A DNA stretch of 64,000 bases from NCBI RefSeq assembly GCF_000317635.1, contig NC_019779.1:744001-808000 (forward strand), in the 5' to 3' direction. Source of the stretch: Halothece sp. PCC 7418. Lineage in GTDB: Bacteria > Cyanobacteriota > Cyanobacteriia > Cyanobacteriales > Rubidibacteraceae. The position numbers and the translations under genes were made by a program. The notes under the pieces were generated by a model. That model did not search any database. It had not been told where the DNA came from and was given only the letters and a program-made list of their open reading frames with translations. Below are positions 7,854 through 17,137 of the stretch, one piece after another. Within the stretch, counting starts at the first letter, position 1; the number at the start of each line of letters is the position of its first letter.

Positions 7854-10744
7854 GTTTCAATCCCTAGGAAGGGATTAGGTTTATTGAAACCATTTAGCAT
7901 CATAAGCCTGCTTGGTCAGATGATAGTTTCAATCCCTAGGAAGGGATTAGGTTTATTGAAACGAAGGAAATCCTGACCACACCGATCGCGATATCTCTGT
8001 TTCAATCCCTAGGAAGGGATTAGGTTTATTGAAACAAGTGAAGAATTTAACTCACTTAAGGAGTCAATGTTTCAATCCCTAGGAAGGGATTAGGTTTATT
8101 GAAACTTCTACCAGTTGTGGCTCTTTTTCTTTATAAGCGTTTCAATCCCTAGGAAGGGATTAGGTTTATTGAAACTTCTTATCAAAAATAGAAATACTCT
8201 CGCAGTGTATCCAAGTTTCAATCCCTAGGAAGGGATTAGGTTTATTGAAACTAAACGGATACACATACACAGTGGACATCGAGTTCATCGTTTCAATCCC
8301 TAGGAAGGGATTAGGTTTATTGAAACTGGTGAGGGTTTATGATCATCCTTATGCCAAGAAAAGTTTCAATCCCTAGGAAGGGATTAGGTTTATTGAAACA
8401 CTGTTATGGGTGAATCTCGCCGAAAACCAAGACGGAGTTTCAATCCCTAGGAAGGGATTAGGTTTATTGAAACCAATCGTCAAAACAGTGATGGCAGTAA
8501 TTCGGAAGTTTCAATCCCTAGGAAGGGATTAGGTTTATTGAAACTGGCTATTAATCTCTCTGTAGAACAACGTCAAACGATTCAAGTATTAGTTTCAATC
8601 CCTAGGAAGGGATTAGGTTTATTGAAACGATTTTATCCTTTTTTTTGCTATAGTTCCGCTTTTTCGTTTCAATCCCTAGGAAGGGATTAGGTTTATTGAA
8701 ACCTAGCGGTAGCTGCTACCACCTCATCTGCTACCAGTGTTTCAATCCCTAGGAAGGGATTAGGTTTATTGAAACCTTTTCCGTGCGGTTACTCAGGTTG
8801 TCAGCAAAGGTTTCAATCCCTAGGAAGGGATTAGGTTTATTGAAACTCGGCGGTATGGAGGGTGTAAGAATTTGAGATGCAGCCAGCAAAGGTTTCAATC
8901 CCTAGGAAGGGATTAGGTTTATTGAAACTCGAGAGTACCGAGAAGGAATATTTCAGTAAGAGAGAGAGGTTTCAATCCCTAGGAAGGGATTAGGTTTATT
9001 GAAACCTGAGAAGCAATAATCCTGCCACCATATCAGACAAGTTTCAATCCCTAGGAAGGGATTAGGTTTATTGAAACATTAATCCGATGGAGTAACTGCC
9101 ATCTGGATATTCGGTTTCAATCCCTAGGAAGGGATTAGGTTTATTGAAACAATACCTACCAGTTACTACCAACTGGTATCATATTAGGTTTCAATCCCTA
9201 GGAAGGGATTAGGTTTATTGAAACTGGACACAACTACCAAAACTCCCCCAAGTCAACGTTTCAATCCCTAGGAAGGGATTAGGTTTATTGAAACATCAGG
9301 CTTAGGGGGCAAAGTGGCTCTAAGGAATAGTTTCAATCCCTAGGAAGGGATTAGGTTTATTGAAACTTTTCTTTTAGGCTTTTCTTTAATCCGATTCAAG
9401 TTTCAATCCCTAGGAAGGGATTAGGTTTATTGAAACCCCCAACTGGAAACTAACGGAGGCACATTTGATCCGATTCAAGTTTCAATCCCTAGGAAGGGAT
9501 TAGGTTTATTGAAACATGGCAATGAGGTAGCAGGTGGTAGCTATGAGGATGTTTCAATCCCTAGGAAGGGATTAGGTTTATTGAAACCCCTTCCGTCCCC
9601 CCAAAGGGGGGAAACGGATTTTCCGTTTCAATCCCTAGGAAGGGATTAGGTTTATTGAAACTTCCCTCACAGTATGCTTCTACCAGTTGCTGAAGGTTTC
9701 AATCCCTAGGAAGGGATTAGGTTTATTGAAACTCCAGAAAATTTGATATGAGACGAATAGCTCTTACGTTTCAATCCCTAGGAAGGGATTAGGTTTATTG
9801 AAACTAGCCAAATCTCCCTCGGGGATTCAAATCCATTGGAGTTTCAATCCCTAGGAAGGGATTAGGTTTATTGAAACCATCAATAAGATTAGTTATAAAG
9901 TTATTGAATCCAACGTTTCAATCCCTAGGAAGGGATTAGGTTTATTGAAACTGATGTTTTCTATGATAAAGATTACGTCATTAATGTTTCAATCCCTAGG
10001 AAGGGATTAGGTTTATTGAAACATCTGTGTCTTTGTTCTTTACGCATTGTTAATTCGTTTCAATCCCTAGGAAGGGATTAGGTTTATTGAAACATGGCAA
10101 GTAAAAGTTATTGGGAAAGGAAGTAAAGGTTTCAATCCCTAGGAAGGGATTAGGTTTATTGAAACCTTTGATATCCTCGGGGATATCTTCTTCTTTAGAT
10201 GGGGTTTCAATCCCTAGGAAGGGATTAGGTTTATTGAAACTGATATGGCTAGAATCCTTTCCACATCTAGCTAAAATTTTGTTTCAATCCCTAGGAAGGG
10301 ATTAGGTTTATTGAAACGTAATTTTTCGGCTAGCTGCACAGCTTCTGATTGTTTCAATCCCTAGGAAGGGATTAGGTTTATTGAAACACAGCAAAAGAAG
10401 CACCGCCCAAAGTAGTAGCCCCAGCGTTTCAATCCCTAGGAAGGGATTAGGTTTATTGAAACAATTAAAACAAACTAAGCAAGGGCGTTTAATTCAGTTT
10501 CAATCCCTAGGAAGGGATTAGGTTTATTGAAACCGTAAAAGGGCAAGCTAAGCCTGATAAAAATGAGTTTCAATCCCTAGGAAGGGATTAGGTTTATTGA
10601 AACAAATCTTATTAAAAAAGGCATCTGCATACTCATGTTTCAATCCCTAGGAAGGGATTAGGTTTATTGAAACTAACGGAAACACAGTCCTTTTGTGGCG
10701 TGCTTTCGTTTCAATCCCTAGGAAGGGATTAGGTTTATTGAAAC
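7854..10744 (-). CRISPR. CRISPR array 1, 40 repeats
   Basis: I count 40 copies of a 37-nt repeat and 39 spacers of 33-47 nt. On the - strand the repeat begins GTTTCAATAAACC and ends AGGGATTGAAAC, with an internal palindrome AATCCCT/AGGGATT that can form the Cas6 hairpin and leave an 8-nt ATTGAAAC tag. The leader is at the right end (10745-10986), so the array is read leftward and the newest spacers are on the right. All repeats appear identical, including the leader-distal one, which is usually degenerate. That end abuts insertion-element debris, so older spacers may have been lost. Two adjacent spacer pairs show shared 5' ends with an over-long newer spacer (see findings). Confidence 0.98.
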
Positions 10745-10986
10745 CGCAGGCCTTGAGAACCCTTGTCATATTGAGTTTTCAAAGTCCAGTTGCGCGAATC
10801 TAAGATAATCATAGCAAATGCGATCAGAAAAAACAACCCCAAATCGCTAAAACCCTTACCCTGACAGGTGCGCGAATGGTTTTTGCTTTGTAAAAGCTCA
10901 ACCCCAGATTCAATAGGCATTGTAGCTAATGCGGAATCAGTTCACATTACACAGCACCCCCGTCGCGCAATTCTCTAAGCAAAGAA
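10745..10986 (-). promoter_or_regulatory. Leader of CRISPR array 1
   Basis: Read on the - strand, this segment matches the leader of array 2 in two blocks. The repeat-proximal block of about 125 nt is nearly identical and includes GGTTTTAGCGATTTGGGG, CTATGATTAT and GGACTTTGAAAACT, ending CAAGGCCTGCG at the first repeat. The distal block of about 50 nt includes GCGACGGGGGTGCTGTG. The roughly 60 nt between them differ. Beyond the distal block the match continues into TTCTTTGCTTAG, which is the 3' end of cas2 in the other copy. The array promoter is probably in the proximal block. Confidence 0.9.
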
Positions 10987-11281
10987 TTTAACGGACTTCA
11001 TTTCCAAGCGTATCATCAATTACCGTTTCCAGAGTTCAGAGCTAAAGTTTTAACTTTTTTTTCTAAGTCTGCGGAAACTCTGAGTGATCTCTTATCATGG
11101 AGGCTAACTAATCACGAGTATTTATAGATTGATCTAAATAAATCATCGTGAAAAATCTCATCTATAACATGAATTGCAGAATTTGGAGAGGTCTCATCAG
11201 CCTAGATTTAGGTGTTTCAGATTCATTCAGCAGATTAGGTATCTTTTTCCAGCCCAAAAAGTCCGATGACAGTAGAAGATC

Positions 11282-13516
11282 ATGACTCCAGAACATAAGA
11301 TTAAAATTGCTCTTGCTTGGTGTCTCAGATGGGGAGACAAAATTGAGCCAGCAGTTGAGTTAGCAGCCTTAAAACAGATGCGAAGGGGGATGATGCAAGA
11401 AAAGCCCGACGACATCCCAGCTTCCTTACAGCCGACATTAGACTTAGTGGATGCTTTGCAAGGGATTCCTGATGAGAATCCCCCTGAAACGTTAACGGAA
11501 ATTAGAGAGCAATATCCTCAACTCTGGCATAACAAAACACCGATTGGTTTGATTTATGGTGGGGCAACTAAAATTAAAGGCTATGTTTTCTCCTCCCCGA
11601 ATTTAACAGAAATTCGCGGTGCATCAGCCATTTTAGATCGGATTAATTTAGTTGATTTTCCCGCTTTCTTTAATCAGAATGAGGAAGGGTCAGAAAAAGA
11701 CTTTTATCGTGCGCGATCGTGGCTGGGAAAAACAGAAAACTATCCGCAACTGCTTGATGTCTTGATTCCAGAATTAATCATTTATTCCACAGGCGGAAAT
11801 ATCCTTGCCTTTTGTCCTGCTGCGTATGTGGATGATTTAGCCAATGCTATTGAAAAGCGTTATACAACAGAAACCTTAACGGCAAATAGTTGCGCTGTTG
11901 GGGATACCTTTCGCTTGTTAGAACTCCGTTTTGGTTTATTACAAACCCCTCCCGAAAATACCCTTTGGCTCAATTGGTATCAGCAATATTATCACGATCC
12001 AATTATTGAGAGTTATTACGGAAAAGTTGACGAGAAAACTGATCTCAAACAAAATTTTTATAACCGCAAAAGTTTTAATGAGTTAGTGGGGAAACTAACC
12101 AGTTTGTTTAATCAACGACGGAGTGGAAATCGGCACGAAACTCGTCCTAGTCGTTGTTATCCGCCTATGTTAGAAACCCATCCTTATTTAGTTCGAGATA
12201 GCAGCGATCGCGCTTCCGCAATGACTCAAGTGACGACATTAGCCAGCGAGCCTTATTTTTCCGAACCAACCGCCCGAAAATATGTCACTGGACAACAGGC
12301 TAAACGTGATAATTCTAACCTAGAATGGTATGACAAATTAGGTTTAGATTGGCAACCTGGAGAAGTGGAAAGTTGGGTCAAAAAGTTTGAAACATTTTTA
12401 GAAAGGAGTGATTATTTTCAAAGTTATTATCAAGATTGTAATCCTGATGAGATTACTGAAGCCCGAAATTTAGAAGAAATTGCCAACGCGAGTAATGACT
12501 TTATTTCTTTTATTTACGCCGATGGCAATAATATGGGCAGATATATTCAAAAAATCCGCACCCCAGAAGCCTATCAACAATTCAGCAATGATATTTTTGA
12601 AGCCACGGAACAATCGGTTTATTACGCCCTAGCGCAACATTTAAGCCCGCATCAACTGGGAACACTGAAGAAACCAGAATCAAAATATCGGGCAGAAAAA
12701 TGGGTGCATCCCTTTGAAATTATTACCATTGGTGGTGATGATGTTTTACTCATTGTTCCTGCTAATAAAGCATTAGAAATTGCGAAAACTATTGGGGAAA
12801 AGCTTGAAGAAATTCTAGTCAAAAAAGGTCGCTACACTATCGAACCTGATCCTAACTCTGTTTCAGCACACCGCTATTCCCCAGAGGCTGCAACCCCTTC
12901 TCAATGTGAATTAAGTATGTCCATTGGAGTGTTAACCCTTGGTTATAAAACGCCGATTTACTACGCGCAAAACCTAGCCAATCAGCTATTAAAATTAGCC
13001 AAAAAACGGGCTAAGGATTTGAAACAGCATTATCACTATTATGGCGGAACCGTTGATATTCTTGCCTTAAAATCGGTCAACATGATTTCCTCGAATATCC
13101 CAGACTTTCGAGACAATGCGCTGCAAACTCAAGATCAAAAACGACACTTGTACGCAACGCCTTATACCCTGCATGAATTAGGCGGACTCATTGCCACCAT
13201 TCAAGCCTTTCAAAAAGCAGAGTTCCCCCGTTCTCAACTCTATCAAATTCGTTCTTTTTTAGCCCAAGGAAAAAAGATTTCAATGCTGAATTACCGCTAT
13301 TTTGCTGTGCGCTTATCAGAACAAAACAATCAACAGCTTCTGAGAGACAAGTTTGAACAGCCTTGGTGTCAAGCCAAAACTAATAATGGCAATTTAGCCC
13401 CTTGGATGTTTGATAGTCAGCAAGGAATTTATGAAACTATTTGGAATGATTTGATTGATTTTTATCCCTTTGTTCAATCAGTGCAACCGTCTTCTTTATC
13501 TACATCAAAGTTATGA
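11282..13516 (+). CDS. cas10: Type III Cas10 without an evident HD domain
   Basis: The product has 744 residues. Cas10 is the large subunit of type III effector complexes and makes cyclic oligoadenylate when target RNA is bound. Two Palm regions are visible: the first around FIYADGNNMGRYIQK and the second with an intact GGDD at residues 484-487 (IITIGGDDVLLIVP), so cyclase activity is expected. The N-terminus begins MTPEHKIKIALAWCLRWGD and leads directly into GLIYGGATKIKGYVF; I see no HD nuclease motif, and an in-frame stop lies just upstream of the ATG. DNase activity is therefore not expected. The stop overlaps the next ATG (ATGA), so it is first in a tight operon. Subtype III-D is inferred from the neighbours csx10 and csx19. 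Confidence 0.9.
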   Translation: MTPEHKIKIALAWCLRWGDKIEPAVELAALKQMRRGMMQEKPDDIPASLQPTLDLVDALQGIPDENPPETLTEIREQYPQLWHNKTPIGLIYGGATKIKGYVFSSPNLTEIRGASAILDRINLVDFPAFFNQNEEGSEKDFYRARSWLGKTENYPQLLDVLIPELIIYSTGGNILAFCPAAYVDDLANAIEKRYTTETLTANSCAVGDTFRLLELRFGLLQTPPENTLWLNWYQQYYHDPIIESYYGKVDEKTDLKQNFYNRKSFNELVGKLTSLFNQRRSGNRHETRPSRCYPPMLETHPYLVRDSSDRASAMTQVTTLASEPYFSEPTARKYVTGQQAKRDNSNLEWYDKLGLDWQPGEVESWVKKFETFLERSDYFQSYYQDCNPDEITEARNLEEIANASNDFISFIYADGNNMGRYIQKIRTPEAYQQFSNDIFEATEQSVYYALAQHLSPHQLGTLKKPESKYRAEKWVHPFEIITIGGDDVLLIVPANKALEIAKTIGEKLEEILVKKGRYTIEPDPNSVSAHRYSPEAATPSQCELSMSIGVLTLGYKTPIYYAQNLANQLLKLAKKRAKDLKQHYHYYGGTVDILALKSVNMISSNIPDFRDNALQTQDQKRHLYATPYTLHELGGLIATIQAFQKAEFPRSQLYQIRSFLAQGKKISMLNYRYFAVRLSEQNNQQLLRDKFEQPWCQAKTNNGNLAPWMFDSQQGIYETIWNDLIDFYPFVQSVQPSSLSTSKL

Positions 13517-14172
13517 TTAGCCTGCAACAATTACCTGCCATTCCTGTTGACATTCTATCGGTAACAGCGACTCTTGAAACTGCCCTTTGTGTGGGTAGTG
13601 GCGGATCATCTGGTTCCCTTGCGGATCAACCAATTGTTCGCACCGCAGCAGGGAAATTATATATTCCAGCCTCACAATTGAAAGGTAGAGTTCGCCATGA
13701 ATGTGAGAAATTAGCGAGAGGGTTAGAGTGGTCGATTTGTCATCCTCCTGATCCCAATTTAATGTGTCCTCAAAATGGGGGAGACTCTCATTGTTTAATT
13801 TGTCAATTATTTGGCAATCCCACAGTTTCCTCAAAAATTATTTTTGATGATTTAGTGTGCGAGACAGACTTACAATTACTTGAAACTATTCGTCCTGGAG
13901 TCACAATTAATCGTCGCCGTGGGGTAAGTGAAGATCAGAAATTGTACTTTTTAGAAACTTCACCGATGAATACGGAACTGGAATTTAAGGGAGAGATTAC
14001 TTTTCTCTCTGATTGTTCGGAAGCTGGAAAAATTTTAGTTCTGAGTGCCCTCAAACAGATTGCTGCTTTAGGAGGAAGTAAATCAACTGGACTGGGTTGG
14101 TTGCGTTGGAAAACAGGAGAACTGGCGATAACTGATGAGGCTTGGGAAAAGTTAATTTTTCGGGAGAATTAA
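13513..14172 (+). CDS. Cas7-like RAMP protein (Csm3-like), type III-D
   Basis: The product has 219 residues. It shows the RAMP pattern: a first strand PVDILSVTATLETALCVGSG, the LYIPASQLKGRVRHECEKLA segment typical of Cas7 proteins, a cysteine cluster CPQNGGDSHCLICQLFGNP that should bind zinc, and the glycine-rich loop LGGSKSTGLGWLRW near the C-terminus. Cas7-like subunits form the backbone that holds crRNA and cut target RNA. It overlaps cas10 by 4 bp and is followed two bases after its stop by csx10. It is one of at least four Cas7-like genes in this operon, as in III-D complexes built from different Cas7 subunits. Confidence 0.85.
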   Translation: MISLQQLPAIPVDILSVTATLETALCVGSGGSSGSLADQPIVRTAAGKLYIPASQLKGRVRHECEKLARGLEWSICHPPDPNLMCPQNGGDSHCLICQLFGNPTVSSKIIFDDLVCETDLQLLETIRPGVTINRRRGVSEDQKLYFLETSPMNTELEFKGEITFLSDCSEAGKILVLSALKQIAALGGSKSTGLGWLRWKTGELAITDEAWEKLIFREN

Positions 14173-14174
14173 CC

Positions 14175-15380
14175 ATGAAAACAATTGTATTAAGAATCAC
14201 TGCAAAATCTCCCCTTGCTATTGGATGCAGGAAAATCGGAATGATTAATGAAGCGGAAGACTATATTCCAGGATCTGTAATTCGAGGCGCGATCGCGCAA
14301 CAAATTTTACAACAAACGGGCTATCAAAACGAAGATTTAAGTCAAAACGGCGGAGACTTTCAACAGCTATTTCTAGACAACACTTGTGCCATTTTTCAGA
14401 ATGCTTATCCTTCTCCAAATCATCAGATCAGTTCAGTGATTCCAGCAACTGCTGTTAGTTCTAAAACCAATCCTGGATTTCACCCTAGAGGAAATGGGGT
14501 TTTTGATACCCTCATGGATCGCTTTTGTGCGGAATTTTACCAACATCCCTATGACCCCAACTGTCCAAAAGATACAGGAAGAGTCGAACCGTTTTCTGGC
14601 TTTTACACCGTCGAAAATGGTAACTACCAAACCCACAGCGTTTCTAAACGACTCCTCATGCGAACGGGGATTAACCGTCGTCGCGGTGTCGCTGAAGAAG
14701 ATATTCTCTACAGTTTGGAAGTGTTGAATGAAACCAGAGGCGAGACTCAGCCTTCTGTGTATCAGGGAAAGATTCTCGTTGGCGATGAAACCCTAACCCA
14801 AGCCATTGCAGACTATATCAATCGTAATCCGCAACGGTTTCGCTTGGGGAGTGCAGCCTCCCGAGGACTGGGAAAAGTTAATATCGAAGCAACAGTGACA
14901 GAAGAAGCATCTTCGGTTTCTTCTCGTCTGCAAAACTTTAATCAAGCCTTACAAACCCGTTGGCAAAAATGGGGAACTTTATTGGGTAACACTTCAAAAC
15001 AATTACAACCCGCTTATTTTACTCTCAACCTACAATCAGAGGTAATTCTAACTGATCAATGGCGCAAAACAACCTTGCTAACACCAGCAATGTTGCAGGA
15101 AGAAACTGGAATTAAAGATGATAGCTTAAAACTCCATACTGCTTATACCAGTTATGATTATCGGTCAGGCTGGAATAGTGCGTGGGGATTGATGAAAGAT
15201 ATGGAATTAGTAACAAATCGAGGAGGAGTTTATTTATTTAGTACCACTCAACCAGACAGTTGGGAACAGGAATTAGAAAACTTAGAAAACAGAGGAATCG
15301 GGGAACGAACTTATGAAGGGTTTGGTCAAGTGCAAATTTGTAGTCCTTTTCATGGAGTGTTTCGGGAGGAAGCAAAATGA
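14175..15380 (+). CDS. csx10: RAMP protein Csx10, type III-D Cas5-like subunit
   Basis: The product has 401 residues. The N-terminus MKTIVLRITAKSPLAIG and the following EAEDYIPGSVIRGAIA fit the Csx10 family, a signature of subtype III-D that occupies the Cas5-like position near the crRNA 5' end. Further family features are LLMRTGINRRRGVAEEDILYSLE, a central glycine-rich SAASRGLGKV loop, and a second RAMP half ending RTYEGFGQVQICSPFHG. I chose ATG 14175 over an upstream in-frame ATG at 14142, which lies inside the preceding gene. The stop overlaps the next start as ATGA. Assignment rests on remembered family motifs and on csx19 in the same operon. Confidence 0.8.
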   Translation: MKTIVLRITAKSPLAIGCRKIGMINEAEDYIPGSVIRGAIAQQILQQTGYQNEDLSQNGGDFQQLFLDNTCAIFQNAYPSPNHQISSVIPATAVSSKTNPGFHPRGNGVFDTLMDRFCAEFYQHPYDPNCPKDTGRVEPFSGFYTVENGNYQTHSVSKRLLMRTGINRRRGVAEEDILYSLEVLNETRGETQPSVYQGKILVGDETLTQAIADYINRNPQRFRLGSAASRGLGKVNIEATVTEEASSVSSRLQNFNQALQTRWQKWGTLLGNTSKQLQPAYFTLNLQSEVILTDQWRKTTLLTPAMLQEETGIKDDSLKLHTAYTSYDYRSGWNSAWGLMKDMELVTNRGGVYLFSTTQPDSWEQELENLENRGIGERTYEGFGQVQICSPFHGVFREEAK

Positions 15381-15793
15381 ACTCAGTGGAAGATCAAAAA
15401 GTTGAATTAACCATACAGGAAAAAATTCGGCAAGCAGAAGATGACCTTGTTATTGCCATTCAAACCGCATTAGATCAGACATCATATGGTAATTTAGAAG
15501 ATTCGCAATTTCGGAATTTAGTGCGGGTCTCTCAAACAACAGATAGTCCAGAAGTGATTAAAAATTTTCTCCGTTATCAAGTGGGGAGAGATACAAAGTG
15601 GGGAAAAGGCAAAGGGTCTCTCGCAGAAAAAATTATTCAAGATATTGATAATAAACTAAAGCAAAATGCAGAAAAGATTGCACAAGAAACAGCCGATGAA
15701 AAACTGAAACCCATTTGGTTAGAATTAATCCGTCGTTATTTGGGATATGGTGCACGTTATTTGAAATATTTGCAAGCTGGATCATCTCAGTGA
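15377..15793 (+). CDS. Putative type III small subunit (Cas11/Csm2-like)
   Basis: The product has 138 residues, is almost entirely helical by composition and is charged (KIRQAEDDLVIAIQTAL and KLKPIWLELIRRYLGYGAR). Size, helicity and position directly after csx10 suit the Cas11 small subunit that lines the target-binding groove of type III complexes. The segment FRNLVRVSQTTDSPEVIKN followed by FLRYQVGRD recalls Csm2-type sequences, but I cannot prove homology by eye. It overlaps csx10 by 4 bp, so translation is probably coupled. It is the last gene before a 129-bp gap. Confidence 0.65.
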   Translation: MNSVEDQKVELTIQEKIRQAEDDLVIAIQTALDQTSYGNLEDSQFRNLVRVSQTTDSPEVIKNFLRYQVGRDTKWGKGKGSLAEKIIQDIDNKLKQNAEKIAQETADEKLKPIWLELIRRYLGYGARYLKYLQAGSSQ

Positions 15794-15922
15794 GGAGGAA
15801 ACTGTGAAAACTACTTGAATCCTCAGTTTACGAGGATATTACTAACTGAAATACCCTCCACAATTGCTGAAAATAATTAATATGTAATCTGTGTCATACA
15901 ACTTATTAAGAGGAGTTAAATC
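15794..15922 (+). promoter_or_regulatory. Gap with hairpin between the two III-D gene clusters
   Basis: ATCCTC and GAGGAT (about 15820-15838) form a small stem, but no T run follows, so it is not a standard terminator. AAGAGGAG lies 7 bp ahead of the CARF gene start. A separate promoter for the CARF gene is possible here. Confidence 0.35.
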
Positions 15923-17071
15923 ATGTATCGCTGTATTATTTCTACTGTTGGAACTAGCCTTCTAACCAACCAAATTGATCGCAATAATCCTTCTGAAAAA
16001 CTGTGGTATTCAAAATTACGAGATATGGCTAACCTAGCTTGGGAACAACTCAGTTTTGAAGTTCAAGAAATTATCAAAACTCTAGAAAAAAGAGCTCAAG
16101 AAAAACTACGAGAGAAAAATTTTGAAAAAATTCGTCGCGCTAGTGCTGAATTAAATGGATTATTTGGTCTTTACGAAAATTTTCTGAGTTACGGAAAGCA
16201 GGATACTCATTTTTTAGTTGCAACTGATACAGCACAAGGAAGAGTCGCTGCTGATTTAGTTAAGAATTTTCTAATAAATGAAGGTATCGTTAATGTAAAT
16301 ACCTATATTCCAACAGGACTAAATACAGCAAGTACGATCCAGTTTTCAGAAGGGATTGATGAGTTGATTGTATGGTTGCAAAAAGAGATTGCGCCTAACT
16401 TTCAAGAAAACTATCGCATCATATTTAACTTAGTAGGTAGCTTTAAAGCCTTGCAAGGATATTTGAATACTATTGGTATGTTTTATGCTCATGAAGTAGT
16501 TTATATTTTTGAGGGGGAAGGATCGGACGTTATTACAATTCCCCGTTTACCAATTCAGGTAGATATTGAAGGATTAAGACCCCATACCCTTCAACTGGTT
16601 TTTATGGATGTAGGAGGAAATGGTTTATCCTCACAAGAAACCCAAGATATTCCCGAAGCCTTAATAGGAGAATGTGACAATCGGAAAATTTTATCTACTT
16701 GGGGACGCTTGGTGTGGAATGAATGCAAAGAAACACTGCTTAGCGGAGAATTGCTTTCATTTCCATGGCTAGAATATGCAGATTCTTTCCGAAGAGATTA
16801 TAAACAAATTCGTCAAACTCAAGAATGCTTTCAACTTCAAGAACAGTTAGCAAGAGTATCTTACTTGTTGAAAGAATCTCAAGGAGATACCAGTGTTCTA
16901 TTTCAAAATCAATCCATTCAATACGATCCTTATGAAGGAACTAAAGGAATTGACCATTTTCGAGTTAGTAAAGGCTGGCGCATTAGCTGTCAGAGAAAAA
17001 ATGGTGGCGGGATTACCTTATATCACTATGGAACTCATGACTACGTTCAAAAGAAAGAACTAAAAGATTAA
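15923..17071 (+). CDS. CARF-domain effector with RelE-like C-terminus (Cami1-like)
   Basis: The product has 382 residues. The N-terminal half is a CARF domain of the APE2256 type: CIISTVGTSLLTN at the start, FLVATDTAQGRVAADLV near residue 105 and IIFNLVGSFKALQGYL near residue 170. Such domains bind cyclic oligoadenylate made by Cas10. A middle helical section is followed by a C-terminal block, residues about 335-382, with DHFRVSKGWRISCQRKN and ITLYHYGTHDYVQ, which reads like the end of a RelE/ParE-fold toxin. CARF-RelE fusions (Cami1) are known ribosome-dependent mRNA interferases activated by type III signalling. I infer the same role; the RelE part needs a structure comparison. It sits between the two clusters of III-D subunits. 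Confidence 0.65.
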   Translation: MYRCIISTVGTSLLTNQIDRNNPSEKLWYSKLRDMANLAWEQLSFEVQEIIKTLEKRAQEKLREKNFEKIRRASAELNGLFGLYENFLSYGKQDTHFLVATDTAQGRVAADLVKNFLINEGIVNVNTYIPTGLNTASTIQFSEGIDELIVWLQKEIAPNFQENYRIIFNLVGSFKALQGYLNTIGMFYAHEVVYIFEGEGSDVITIPRLPIQVDIEGLRPHTLQLVFMDVGGNGLSSQETQDIPEALIGECDNRKILSTWGRLVWNECKETLLSGELLSFPWLEYADSFRRDYKQIRQTQECFQLQEQLARVSYLLKESQGDTSVLFQNQSIQYDPYEGTKGIDHFRVSKGWRISCQRKNGGGITLYHYGTHDYVQKKELKD

Positions 17072-17137
17072 AGGCTATCGTCTTTGACTTATCTGTTATT
17101 CTGATTGTTTTTTACTTTTACTTTGTTATTTATAATT

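Noticed and set aside
10111-10920. Open frames in the last part of array 1 and in its leader, including one of 61 codons on the - strand starting at 10920
   Set aside because: They consist of repeat translations or leader sequence; the homologous leader of array 2 does not keep the frame.
13517-13834. 105-codon frame antisense to the first Cas7-like gene
   Set aside because: It lies wholly within a well-supported RAMP gene and has no family features.
15816-15845. Stem ATCCTC/GAGGAT after the small-subunit gene as a terminator
   Set aside because: The stem is short and is not followed by a T run.
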